From Marinilabiliales bacterium (GTDB lineage Bacteria; Bacteroidota; Bacteroidia; Bacteroidales; ML635J-15), in contig PKTB01000024.1 of the NCBI GenBank assembly GCA_002869385.1, positions 623,990 through 687,989 on the forward strand: a stretch of DNA of 64,000 bases, written 5' to 3'. The notes under the pieces were generated by a model, which saw nothing but the letters and a program-made list of their open reading frames with translations, was not told the origin of the DNA and did not search any database. Shown piece after piece: positions 16,144 to 25,516 of this stretch. Each line of letters starts with the position of its first letter. Within the stretch, counting starts at the first letter, position 1. Made by a program: the position numbers and the translations under genes.

Positions 16144-18894
16144 TTAATGATATTTACTTTTCAACAACAGACTCACAATAAAAATCAAACCAATAGATAT
16201 TAGAATAAAAAATAAACTATAGTGATATATACTGACGGTTTTATTAAAGATGCTTTTATAAGGACTGAAAATTAGATTATTTTTCATATAATACGGTGGT
16301 AGATATGAGCACATATATTGTCTCATGAGCTTACCATCATCAATTAAAATCTGTTGAGAATAATAATTTTCAACTATATCAGATAAATATTTATTGGATT
16401 TTCTGTTATTATCTACTAAATTATGTTTCGAGAGCTTATTTAAGGCCCCTGCCCTAATCTTTTGATAATAATCTTCAAGGTTTATCAGAGTATTTTCTAG
16501 ATCATTTTCATTGTAAATAGGAAATTGCAAATTTATATTGCTTTCATTTTCAATTATGCGTTCAGCATTTACGGAGTCACTTTTTGCTATATCCTTTAAT
16601 AAAGGTATAAAATAATCAAGATAATAGACAGATTCGTAATATACAATTCTATCCTTGAAGGTTAGATTTTCTTTATCCTCAAATGTGTAAAACTCTACCA
16701 TTAATGCATTAAGGGCATGATACGAAACTTGAGTATTTGCTATAAACATAGCTCCTTTATTGCTCTCACCAAATATATCTTTATTAAAATGGTCAAACTT
16801 AATAATCACTCCAGTAAAAAGCATGTTTACTATTATTACTATTGGGATAATTAAATTAACTAGGTTTGTATGTCTTAATAATACAGATAAAAGAATTCCA
16901 AAAGATGATCCCCAGTAAATAAGCAATACAGAAAACAATAGTATTTTATATGAAATAAATCCTATTTCTAAAATATATACTGAAGGTAGAATCAAAATTA
17001 GCCCTTGTACTAATGATATGGAAAGAAATTTAAAAAGAGATGCTATAATTTGCGAATAGTATTTATTTTTAAGATAGTATTCATTGATTCTAAATTCTCG
17101 CAATTTTATAAACTCGTTGCTGGAACTTAACATACCTATAAATAGAGAACTTATAACAATCATGAATAACAATATTGGGATATTAGGATTCATAGACATA
17201 TTATATTCTATGTTATCAGAATATCGTGAAACCAAGCCTAAAACTAAACCTATAATTAAAGGTACAAATAACAAAAATGCTGGTCTTTTGAATTTTTTAA
17301 TTTCAATTTTATAACTTAATTTCAATTCCGAGAAGAAAGATTTAAAACAATTTAATTTAAGACATCTTTTATCGATAGTTTTTGTTGAATTCTTTTCTTT
17401 CGCGTGATTAAACATTTCACTTGATTTGAACTCCTTATACCAGAAATCTTTTTCTTTTGTTTTTGTGTTATTTAAAATATTTAGCAGCACTGATGGATTT
17501 TTGCTAATTTCCAGAGCAGAGTTTTTATCTACTCTATCTGTAATTTGCCGTAGATATTCTGAAGCTTTTAAAGCAGGACCGTAAAAGACCGGATAAGCAT
17601 TATCATCAAGAATCAGGATTTTATCAAATAATAGAAGGCTTTCATAATATGCCTGATGAACTGATGCTATTACGATCTTATTAAATGAACACAATCGTTT
17701 AAGCATTGATAATAATTGTATTGTATCCTCAGAACTTAAGCCACTTGTATGTTCATCAAGAATAAAAACATCAGGCTCGGAAATAAGCTCTGTTGCAATA
17801 GCAAGTCGTTTTTGCTGACCTCCCGATAATTGTGCATCAAGGCTTGAGTTATTGAATGCAATTTTATTTAAATGATAAGAAATGCCGGTTAATTCTGCTA
17901 TTTTATCAATTATTACAGAATATTTTGATTTTTTTATTTGCAAGAATTCACATCTTCTAACTAATAATTCTTTTGCAGTAAAACCTGGAATAAAAAAACT
18001 ATCCTGAGCTAATGATGCAAAACTAATAGATGCACTTTTATCAGTTGACTTAATTGCAAAATCACCAGTATATTTCTTTTCCCTACCGGATATTATATTT
18101 AAAAGACTGGATTTCCCCGAACCACTATTCCCAATCACACCAATAAACTCACCAGAAACAATTTCAATCGAAATGTTATTAAGAATGTTTGTTTTGTTCT
18201 TGACTAGTGATACATTATCTAAATTTAAACAGAATTCGACACTATGTTTATGAGATAAATCTGAAATTTGATCACTAAAGAAAAGTTTTCTTTGATCTTT
18301 TAAAGCTATCACAGATTCTTTTAATGCATAACAAATTGAACCATTTTTAACCTCTACAGAATCAATTAAGAAATTTTCATGAGAAATATTCTTTAGAGCA
18401 TACACGCCATTACTAAATTCAATAAATTCTGCATAAGAGTTATCCTTATCATTAATTAGCTTCAATGACATTTTATCTGTTCCTAGAAAAAAATCAAGAA
18501 GTGAAATTACTCTATCCTCAGCAATTTCATAGATTTCACCGACCAATTTAATAAACTCTGATGAATCATTTAAGTCATCAGTTTCATGAATCAGCCTTAT
18601 TAGATTAAAAATTATAATAGAACGTTCAGTTTGATTAAGATTCTCTGCTGTCTCTTGGCAGAATGAAATTAACTTCACAGAATTTAGTGATAATTTCTTT
18701 TCGGAAACGGAAGATGAATATTCTTCAAGATAATTCTCAAATAAAACAAGAAAACTGTTTACATATTTAGCTTCAAGATAATCTTCCAGAAATGATTTAA
18801 AACTGCGCATGATAGATTTTGTATCAGCAGCAGCTTTTCTATTAACAGATATTGCAAATAACTTAATAAGTGCATTAAAAGTATGTCGGGTCAT
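16144..18894 (-). CDS. ABC transporter, TerB-like/ATPase/ABC-2 permease fusion
   Basis: 916 residues. An N-terminal all-helical region (about 1-150) includes a TerB-like pattern (IIIFNLIRLIHETDDLNDSSEF). The nucleotide-binding domain at about 225-450 has Walker A GNSGSGKSSLLN, signature LSGGQQKRLAIA and Walker B VFILDEHTSGL. The C-terminal half has about six transmembrane helices of the ABC-2/White type (IFILISIGLIFIVSLLL at the end) and a large extracytoplasmic loop. It looks like a complete half-transporter exporter; the substrate is unknown. It is divergent from batD, with which it shares an intergenic region. Confidence 0.78.
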   Translation of the reverse strand: MTRHTFNALIKLFAISVNRKAAADTKSIMRSFKSFLEDYLEAKYVNSFLVLFENYLEEYSSSVSEKKLSLNSVKLISFCQETAENLNQTERSIIIFNLIRLIHETDDLNDSSEFIKLVGEIYEIAEDRVISLLDFFLGTDKMSLKLINDKDNSYAEFIEFSNGVYALKNISHENFLIDSVEVKNGSICYALKESVIALKDQRKLFFSDQISDLSHKHSVEFCLNLDNVSLVKNKTNILNNISIEIVSGEFIGVIGNSGSGKSSLLNIISGREKKYTGDFAIKSTDKSASISFASLAQDSFFIPGFTAKELLVRRCEFLQIKKSKYSVIIDKIAELTGISYHLNKIAFNNSSLDAQLSGGQQKRLAIATELISEPDVFILDEHTSGLSSEDTIQLLSMLKRLCSFNKIVIASVHQAYYESLLLFDKILILDDNAYPVFYGPALKASEYLRQITDRVDKNSALEISKNPSVLLNILNNTKTKEKDFWYKEFKSSEMFNHAKEKNSTKTIDKRCLKLNCFKSFFSELKLSYKIEIKKFKRPAFLLFVPLIIGLVLGLVSRYSDNIEYNMSMNPNIPILLFMIVISSLFIGMLSSSNEFIKLREFRINEYYLKNKYYSQIIASLFKFLSISLVQGLILILPSVYILEIGFISYKILLFSVLLIYWGSSFGILLSVLLRHTNLVNLIIPIVIIVNMLFTGVIIKFDHFNKDIFGESNKGAMFIANTQVSYHALNALMVEFYTFEDKENLTFKDRIVYYESVYYLDYFIPLLKDIAKSDSVNAERIIENESNINLQFPIYNENDLENTLINLEDYYQKIRAGALNKLSKHNLVDNNRKSNKYLSDIVENYYSQQILIDDGKLMRQYMCSYLPPYYMKNNLIFSPYKSIFNKTVSIYHYSLFFILISIGLIFIVSLLLKSKYH

Positions 18895-19036
18895 TATGGT
18901 TGATTGTTATTTGATATAAAGTTAAAATATTATACAGAATTAATAAAATACTTTTAACTTTTTTTTAAGACAAAACAATAACAATAATTTTCAATATGCG
19001 TTAAATTTGCGTGAGTTCTAAAACTTTTTGAACTTA

Positions 19037-19068
19037 TTGGCTGTTTTAGTCAGATTCTTTTATTTTTG
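19037..19068 (+). promoter_or_regulatory. Promoter of the bat operon
   Basis: TTGG (19037-19040), a 20-base spacer and TATTTTTG (19061-19068) fit the Bacteroidota TTTG/TAnnTTTG promoter. The batD ATG is 23 bases downstream. Confidence 0.6.
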
Positions 19069-19090
19069 CAATAATTGATTTGTTTTAACT

Positions 19091-20941
19091 ATGAAGAAGA
19101 TTTTACTAATATCATTAGTTTTAATATCTAGCATCTTTGCTATTGCAGATAATGTTAAGTTCACTGCAAGATCTACTTCAAAAGCTGGAGTTGGACAGAA
19201 TTTCCAGGTACAATACACATTAAATGAGAAGCCATCGGAAATTCAATTGGGCGACTATTCAGGGCTTAAATTAATTAATGGTCCTTCTATTTCAACAAGT
19301 TCAAATGTTCAAATTATTAACGGTCAATATTCTCAGGAAAACACATACACCTATACTTATATCTTTCAAGCATCAAAAACCGGAACATATACAATTGAAG
19401 GGGCAACAGCAAAAATTGGCAGTAAATCCTACACATCAAATAGTGTTAATGTTGAAATTCAGCAAGACCCTGTACAGACAAATAATGGAATAAACAATAG
19501 ACGCAATAATTATGATCCTTGGGCTGATTTCTATAATATGATGGGTTATGATAATAATGCAAATGCTCAACCCAAGGAAATAACGAACGAAGACTTATTT
19601 GTTAGAGTTTTTGTTGATAAAACCAACTTATTTAAAGGAGAACATCTTATTGCCACAGTTAAAATATATAGTAAAGTTGATCTAGTAGGATTTGAAGATA
19701 TTAAGCTACCTCAGTTTGATGATTTTTATGTTGAAGAAATAGAAACTCCTGACAGGATCAATCTTGTACGAGAAAACTATAATAATGATGTTTACAATGT
19801 TGGTTTAGTCAAAAAATACATTCTTTATCCAAGGATTTCAGGCGACCTAACAATAGAATCTTGCCAAATCGATTGTCAAATAAGGCAACCTATTCAAAGC
19901 AATGGCTATATGTCTGTATTTGGATATTATGAAACTATTTCTAAATCGATAAAATCGCCTGAAATTGGTATTAAAGTGAATCAGCTACCACAATCACCTG
20001 AAAGTTTTACTGGTGCAGTAGGAAAATTCAGCATGAGTGTTAACATGTCTGAAGATACTGTTTTGGTTAATGATGCTGTTAGTATTAAGGTTAGTATTTC
20101 CGGAAATGGGAATTTTAATATGATCGAAACACATTCCATATCCTGGCCAAAAGAATTTGAAGTATATGAACCTGTAGCTGAGCAAAATGTCAAAACAGAT
20201 GCAAGTGGCCTCAATGGCACCAAAACATGGGAATACACAATTATTCCAAGATATCCTGGAATTTTCAAATTAGGCAAGTTTAGTTTTACATATTTTGACA
20301 CCAATAGTAAACAATACAAGACTGTTAACTCAGATAATATATCTATTGCGGTTAAAAAAGATGCTAATGATACAGACTTTGGAGAAACCTACAATTACAC
20401 TCAAAAGAACTTAGATTATATCAGTGAGGATGATATAAGATTTGTAAATTATGACGATCTAAATCTAAAGCAAAACTATATACCACTTCCAAAGAAAGGC
20501 TTTTTTATCTGGATGTTTGTTTTACCTACACTGATTTTTATAGTTTTAGTTGTAATATTACGTAAGAAAATTAGAGAAAATGCAAATCTTGCACTTGTTA
20601 AACAACGTAAAGCCGGGAAAACATCTCAAAAGAGATTAAAAAAAGCACGAAAGTTTATGAAACAAAACTCCAAGACAGAGTTTTATAAGGAAATAATTTC
20701 AGCACTTTGGGGATATTGTGGATATAAACTGGAAATTCCTGTTGCAGAGCTTACAAAGGATAATATTAAAGACATAATGATATCAAAGAATGTTAAAGAA
20801 GATTTAATTAATAATCTTTTGGAAATAATAGACAAATGTGAATTTGCTCACTTCGCTCCTTCTGTCGCAGAATATGAACTTAATAATATTTATATGGAAG
20901 CAACAGAAATAATAGAGAGTCTTGAACAAACAATTAAATAA
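19091..20941 (+). CDS. batD: BatD family protein
   Basis: 616 residues. The signal peptide (MKKILLISLVLISSIFAIA) precedes three or four Ig-like strands typical of BatD (VKFTARSTSKAGVGQNFQV, KTGTYTIEGATAKIGSKSY, LVKKYILYPRISGDLTIES). A transmembrane helix near 475 (WMFVLPTLIFIVLVVIL) is followed by a cytoplasmic tail with KQRKAGKTSQKRLKKARKF. Bat proteins are linked to aerotolerance in Bacteroides. batA, batB, batC and the DUF58 gene normally just upstream are absent. The next gene is BatE-like, 18 bases on. Confidence 0.85.
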   Translation: MKKILLISLVLISSIFAIADNVKFTARSTSKAGVGQNFQVQYTLNEKPSEIQLGDYSGLKLINGPSISTSSNVQIINGQYSQENTYTYTYIFQASKTGTYTIEGATAKIGSKSYTSNSVNVEIQQDPVQTNNGINNRRNNYDPWADFYNMMGYDNNANAQPKEITNEDLFVRVFVDKTNLFKGEHLIATVKIYSKVDLVGFEDIKLPQFDDFYVEEIETPDRINLVRENYNNDVYNVGLVKKYILYPRISGDLTIESCQIDCQIRQPIQSNGYMSVFGYYETISKSIKSPEIGIKVNQLPQSPESFTGAVGKFSMSVNMSEDTVLVNDAVSIKVSISGNGNFNMIETHSISWPKEFEVYEPVAEQNVKTDASGLNGTKTWEYTIIPRYPGIFKLGKFSFTYFDTNSKQYKTVNSDNISIAVKKDANDTDFGETYNYTQKNLDYISEDDIRFVNYDDLNLKQNYIPLPKKGFFIWMFVLPTLIFIVLVVILRKKIRENANLALVKQRKAGKTSQKRLKKARKFMKQNSKTEFYKEIISALWGYCGYKLEIPVAELTKDNIKDIMISKNVKEDLINNLLEIIDKCEFAHFAPSVAEYELNNIYMEATEIIESLEQTIK

Positions 20942-20959
20942 GGTCTAAAGATTGTTTTA

Positions 20960-21724
20960 ATGTTTAGAATTATGAAAAAAAAGTTATTAATAATATTTAC
21001 GATATTTAGCGTGATAAATGCCTTAGGAGCAAATGTAGATCAACTTGCTGACAGTGCTTCGTATTATTATAATGAAGCAGACTATGAGAACGCATTAATA
21101 TTTTATGATAGCATTATTGCATCTGATTACAGTTCATCAGAATTATATTTAAATACTGGAAACTGTTATTATAAAACAGGATCTCTAGCAAATGCAATTT
21201 ATTATTATGAAAAGTCCCTTAGCATTGACCCTTCAAATGAGAATACTATACATAACCTTCAAATAGCAAATACAAAAATAAAAAGTAAGACCGAAGAGCT
21301 TCCTGTAGCTTTTTATAAAAGATGGTTTTCCGGACTAATCTCAATTATGTCAGCTGATGCATGGGCCATTTTTTCTGTTGTATTGTTTGTTATAAGCATT
21401 ATTATGGGAGGTTTTTATCTATTTAGCAGAAACCTAATATTACGAAAAACGGGTTTTATTGTCGGGATAAGCTTTTTAATCCTCACAGTTTTTTCAGTAG
21501 TTATTTCTATAAATATCGCAAATAAATTTACAAATAGTAATTATGCAATTGTTTTTAACGAAGGTCTTGTAAAATCTTCACCTAATGAAGAAAGCAATAA
21601 TCTATTTGAACTTACAGAAGGCATAAAAGTTGAAATTACCGACTCCCTTAACTCATGGTATAACATAAAATTATCTGATGGGAAACAAGGTTGGATAGCT
21701 GATGAAAATGTCAAAAGAATTTAG
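20960..21724 (+). CDS. batE: BatE-like TPR/SH3 membrane protein
   Basis: 254 residues. The ATG at 20960 gives MFRIMKKKLLIIFT; the second ATG (20972) would give a more usual signal peptide, so the true start could be either. TPR repeats at about 30-105 (YYNEADYENALIFYDSII, YLNTGNCYYKTGSLANAIYY) precede two membrane helices (about 125-190), and an SH3-like domain ends in WYNIKLSDGKQGWIADENV. This is the BatE architecture and it follows batD in the same operon. Confidence 0.8.
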   Translation: MFRIMKKKLLIIFTIFSVINALGANVDQLADSASYYYNEADYENALIFYDSIIASDYSSSELYLNTGNCYYKTGSLANAIYYYEKSLSIDPSNENTIHNLQIANTKIKSKTEELPVAFYKRWFSGLISIMSADAWAIFSVVLFVISIIMGGFYLFSRNLILRKTGFIVGISFLILTVFSVVISINIANKFTNSNYAIVFNEGLVKSSPNEESNNLFELTEGIKVEITDSLNSWYNIKLSDGKQGWIADENVKRI

Positions 21725-21752
21725 TAGCTTTGTAACAGCCAAACAAAACTAA

Positions 21753-22172
21753 ATGAGAAAAATACTAATTCCTATAATATTAGTTCTTAGTTTGCAATCG
21801 TGCAATATTGTCGAATCATATATATGTAAAGAGGGCAATAGTGACAGCGAGGTCTTTAGAGCTAAATCTAATGCTATTAGTACAGACAGTAACTTAGCAA
21901 AAGAAAAAGCTCTATTCAATGCAAAGGCTGATATAGCTGAGGAAATTGATGCATATATTCTTGATAAATATTCATATCAAACTTTTCTTGCAGACCCGGA
22001 ATTTGAAGCAAAACTAAATACTGCGAGAAAAAATATGCTAAATGAAATCTCAATTGTATGCTCAAAAACAATTCCTAAGAAGGATATGTACAAATCATTT
22101 GTTTCAATTGAAATTAGCAGACAAAGTATATATGATGAATTAGAACGAAGGTTAAACGAAGAGACTCAATAA
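21753..22172 (+). CDS. Small lipoprotein of unknown function
   Basis: 139 residues. MRKILIPIILVLSLQSCN carries a lipobox ending in SC at about residue 17, so this is a predicted lipoprotein. The mature part has helical stretches rich in A, K and E (AKEKALFNAKADIAEEIDAY) and an LPP20-like pattern, in which a conserved alanine-rich helix precedes IVCSKTIPKKDMYKSFVSIE. Its stop directly precedes the next ATG (TAAATG), so it is co-translated with the DUF456 gene. No function is assigned. Confidence 0.6.
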   Translation: MRKILIPIILVLSLQSCNIVESYICKEGNSDSEVFRAKSNAISTDSNLAKEKALFNAKADIAEEIDAYILDKYSYQTFLADPEFEAKLNTARKNMLNEISIVCSKTIPKKDMYKSFVSIEISRQSIYDELERRLNEETQ

Positions 22173-22691
22173 ATGGATATAGCACTATTAATAATTGGAT
22201 TTATATTAATCCTGGCAGGCATTGTCGGATGTATATTTCCTGTTATACCCGGCCCACCACTTAGCTTTCTTGGTTTGTTACTATTGCATTTTACCGGAGC
22301 TGTTGATATAACTACTTTCACACTTATTCTTACAGGTGTATTAGCAACAGTTTCAACAATTCTAGATTATGTTGTTCCTGTTTGGGGTACTAAAAAAGCC
22401 GGTGGGTCGAAATGGGGAACGCGTGTAAGTGGTTTAGGACTAATTGTCGGTTTATTTTTTAGCCCTATCGGAATATTTGTGGGTCCATTTATTGGTGCGC
22501 TAGCCGGTGAACTTATTTATCATTATACCCGTAAGGATAATCCTGATAATGATGGCACTAAGATGAAAAAATCATTTAAAGCCGCATTAGGTTCTTTCCT
22601 TGGACTTATGTTTGGTATTGTGCTAAAGCTTATCGTTTCTTGTTTTATTGCTTTTGTTTTTGTAAAAGAATTTATTAGAGGATTCTTTTAA
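22173..22691 (+). CDS. DUF456 family membrane protein
   Basis: 172 residues with five or six membrane helices. GIVGCIFPVIPGPPLSFLGL is the hallmark of DUF456, and glycine-rich helices follow (GTRVSGLGLIVGLFFSPIG, FIGALAGELIYHY). Function unknown. It closes the bat operon and is followed by a terminator. Confidence 0.85.
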   Translation: MDIALLIIGFILILAGIVGCIFPVIPGPPLSFLGLLLLHFTGAVDITTFTLILTGVLATVSTILDYVVPVWGTKKAGGSKWGTRVSGLGLIVGLFFSPIGIFVGPFIGALAGELIYHYTRKDNPDNDGTKMKKSFKAALGSFLGLMFGIVLKLIVSCFIAFVFVKEFIRGFF

Positions 22692-22773
22692 AGATGACCG
22701 ATTTCCGTTGACAGGTGACGGGTGTATTATAAAAAAAAGCATTTAGATAACATATGTAAGTTACAAAATTAAA

Positions 22774-22799
22774 CAGGTTGAATTCATAAATTCAACCTG
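22774..22799. terminator. Bidirectional hairpin terminator between DUF456 and the acyl-CoA synthetase
   Basis: CAGGTTGAATT and AATTCAACCTG (22774-22784 and 22789-22799) flank a 4-base loop, then CAATTTTTTAT. The convergent gene ends are at 22691 and 22834. Confidence 0.75.
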
Positions 22800-22833
22800 C
22801 AATTTTTTATAACTAACAAGAGGATTTGAAAGC

Positions 22834-24465
22834 CTATTGATTATACTTATATCTTTTGATTTTTTTAGTTGGAGTTTTCTCAAAAGGTGTTTTTTGTATA
22901 GTCACAACCTTGATGGCAGAAAACTTATTTACCTTAGAATTGATATAAAGCTTCAGATCTGCTTTTAAGTCCTCTATTTTATCATCAAGATCATGTTTAA
23001 CAAGTTGATATTTCTTTTCTAGCTCTTCCATATTAAGGTGTACCAGAGCAACAAGTCTACCTTTTTCCTCAATAACCAAAGATTCAGTAACAAAATTGAA
23101 ATTATTAATTATCGATTCAATTTCCTCAGGATAAATATTCTCACCACTAGAACCTACAATAAAATTTTTGCTTCTTCCTTTAACATAAATATAATTATCT
23201 TTATCCATAGTAACAAGATCACCTGTATTAAACCAACCGTCTTCAGTTAGAACATCACTTGTTAACTTAGGTTCTTTATAATATCCTTTCATTATACTAG
23301 GACCTTTTGCCCATAACTCACCCTCTCCTGTTTTAGGGTTTACATCGTTTAACTTATATTCCATTCCTTCAATAACAGGTCCGGTTGAGTTAAGACGTAT
23401 CGTTTGAGGGTTTACACCTGCTAATAATGGAGATGTTTCAGTCAGTCCATATCCAATTGCATAAGGAAATTTAGCTTCAATAAGGAATTTCTCCACAACA
23501 GAATCAAGCTTCGCTCCACCTATTCCAAAGAAACGTAATCTTCCACCAAAGTTCTCCATTAGCTTTCTACCAGCTGCAACATTTATCATCTTACGAATTG
23601 GCGGAATCTTATAAAGCATCTTGGTTGTTTTCTTGGCATTTAATGACGAAAGAATCTTATTCCTATAAATTTTCTCAATTATTAGTGGCACAGAAAGCAT
23701 AACAGTTGGTTTAACTGCATGCATAGCAGGAATCAATACTGCCGGAGAAGGAAGTTTGCGCAAATAATAAACAGATGCACCATTATTCATAGGTAACAAA
23801 AGCCCTAAAGTGTTCTCATATGCATGTGACAATGGTAAGAATGATAGAAAAACATCATCCTCTCGTATCGGTTGTAATACAGCACATTTCTCAGTGTTAA
23901 AACAAAGATTTTTATGTGTTAACATTACACCTTTTGATTTGCCAGTTGTACCCGAAGTATAAATAATAATAGCCAAATCATCTTCCTGAACATCTGCAAT
24001 TGTATCAGACTTTACATTATAATCATGTTTAGCATCACTCTTAACATCAATATTAGTAAAGTCATTAATTCTGATTTTCGATTCAAGAAAGACTGTACTT
24101 ACTGCTTTAACTTTATCTTCTAAAATTTCTGAAGTAAAAATAACTTTTGCTTCGCTATGAGATAAGATATTCTGTAGTTCTGTTTCACTAAAGTCAGGCA
24201 ATAGAGGAACTGCAACAGCTCCAATAGAAACAGTTGCAAAATAAGTAATTCCCCAATTAGGCATATTATTGGAGAAAATAGCTACTTTATCCCCTTGTTT
24301 CACTCCCAGGTTTTCCAAAAATGCAACAACAGATTTTACTTCTTCTTGTATTTCTGCATACGATTTTGCCTTTTCATCGGAGAATCCAAGAAAATCATTT
24401 GTAGAATATTTTTCGAATGATTGGCTTAAAAATGCCGGTATAGTTAGTTTCTTATTCGTTTCCAT
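22834..24465 (-). CDS. Long-chain acyl-CoA synthetase / AMP-binding protein
   Basis: 543 residues. ATP/AMP motif: IIYTSGTTGKSKGVMLTHKN near 167. Further motifs are YGLTETSP near 330, WFNTGDL near 410, and GSSGENIYPEEIESI near 435. C-terminal TPTKKIKRYKY holds the adenylation lysine. It activates fatty or other carboxylic acids to acyl-CoA via an acyl-AMP. The exact acyl chain cannot be told from the sequence. A -7 box is at 24482-24489. Confidence 0.85.
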   Translation of the reverse strand: METNKKLTIPAFLSQSFEKYSTNDFLGFSDEKAKSYAEIQEEVKSVVAFLENLGVKQGDKVAIFSNNMPNWGITYFATVSIGAVAVPLLPDFSETELQNILSHSEAKVIFTSEILEDKVKAVSTVFLESKIRINDFTNIDVKSDAKHDYNVKSDTIADVQEDDLAIIIYTSGTTGKSKGVMLTHKNLCFNTEKCAVLQPIREDDVFLSFLPLSHAYENTLGLLLPMNNGASVYYLRKLPSPAVLIPAMHAVKPTVMLSVPLIIEKIYRNKILSSLNAKKTTKMLYKIPPIRKMINVAAGRKLMENFGGRLRFFGIGGAKLDSVVEKFLIEAKFPYAIGYGLTETSPLLAGVNPQTIRLNSTGPVIEGMEYKLNDVNPKTGEGELWAKGPSIMKGYYKEPKLTSDVLTEDGWFNTGDLVTMDKDNYIYVKGRSKNFIVGSSGENIYPEEIESIINNFNFVTESLVIEEKGRLVALVHLNMEELEKKYQLVKHDLDDKIEDLKADLKLYINSKVNKFSAIKVVTIQKTPFEKTPTKKIKRYKYNQ

Positions 24466-24481
24466 AAAATAGAATTAGCTG

Positions 24482-24489
24482 CAAACATA
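24482..24489 (-). promoter_or_regulatory. -7 box upstream of the acyl-CoA synthetase
   Basis: Minus-strand TATGTTTG matches TAnnTTTG and lies 16 bases before the start codon. Confidence 0.5.
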
Positions 24490-24612
24490 ACCATAATTAA
24501 CTGATAATGTTGCTCAAATAAGATAAAACTATACAATTTGACTGTTCATAACTAGCAAATCAATGGTAACTAAAGAGTAAAATTCACTCGAGATTTGGCC
24601 TAAATAAAACAA

Positions 24613-24903
24613 TTATGAAGGATAATAGAAAATATTCTCTATTTCATAACCTGTCTTTGGAGACCATAACAAATCCGCCACCAAGTCTTGTCCACGAGTA
24701 AAATCCTGGTGTTGTGGTATATAATCAACGTATATCCTTATTCTGAGCAATTGCTTTTCTTTTGAAATATTTGTTACCTCTGCTCGTATTTATTTGGCAA
24801 TAAGCTTATCAGTTTTATCTCTTGCTACCAAATTTGTGTAAAATTGAGGGTCTGTCTTAGCGAATTCTATTGCTTCGATAAGTACCTTTGACGGAATATT
24901 CAT
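24613..24903 (-). pseudogene. Small hypothetical gene with an in-frame TAA
   Basis: ATG at 24901-24903 opens a frame read as MNIPSKVLIEAIEFAKT through LIAK to TAA at 24790-24792. It then goes on in the same frame as IRAEVTNISKEKQLLRIRI and YIPQHQDF to TAA at 24613-24615. In all 96 codons are protein-like, with no other stop. A Glu or Lys codon is the likely original at the break. No family is recognised; the YIPQHQDF and VADLLWSP patterns are noted only for searching. It is not reported as an ordinary ORF because the stop splits it into pieces that are too short. Confidence 0.5.
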
Positions 24904-24975
24904 ACAAAGTAAGTTTTTAAGTTATACATTTAGTATATCTCAAAGATATAAAATGATTTGAAATTATTACAAATA

Positions 24976-25437
24976 TTATTCTCTTATTCCATATATATAA
25001 TAATTTGACCCTCCACCAAGTCCACCTAAACCTGTTATGCTGAACGAGATAGAATCAAGCCCAATAAATTCACCCTGTTGATAATAATGATAGCCAATTT
25101 TATCAACTAGTTTTCAATTATTTTCAACTAGAGTAGTAATCACACGATAATCTGCAAATTTAATTGTGATTGAGCTATCTGGATTTTGTGTACTGTCATC
25201 ATCTTCATAATACATATCCGCATCAAGATCAGCTGTTTCAAACTTTCGAATATATCCGTGGTAGTATGATGTATCATTATGAGAACTTTCCATTGTCCAA
25301 CTATTTGATATCACTTTAAAATAAAAATTACCAATATATTCTTCGCGATAATCTTTTGAAACTTCTTCCTTGCAGGACACAAGTACAATTGTAAGAGTAG
25401 CAAAAATAAGGGCTTTATATATTTTGATTAATTTCAT
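24976..25437 (-). pseudogene. Lipoprotein of unknown function with an in-frame TGA
   Basis: ATG at 25435-25437. The lipobox is LVSC at about residue 22 (KALIFATLTIVLVSCKEE), so this is a predicted outer-membrane lipoprotein. The first 107 codons end at TGA (25114-25116) after VENN, but the frame continues KLVDKIGYHYYQQGEF, IGLDSISFSITGLGGLGGG and ends at TAA 24976-24978 (153 codons). The tail is strand-rich and matches the style of the N-terminal part. GGA at the break would read ENNGKLVDK, a natural turn. No function can be assigned. Confidence 0.55.
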
Positions 25438-25516
25438 TTGATGTTTATACTATATGTATTAATACAAATATAAGCATTTTTAAATTCAATTGTGATAATT
25501 TCAATAGATTAAAATA

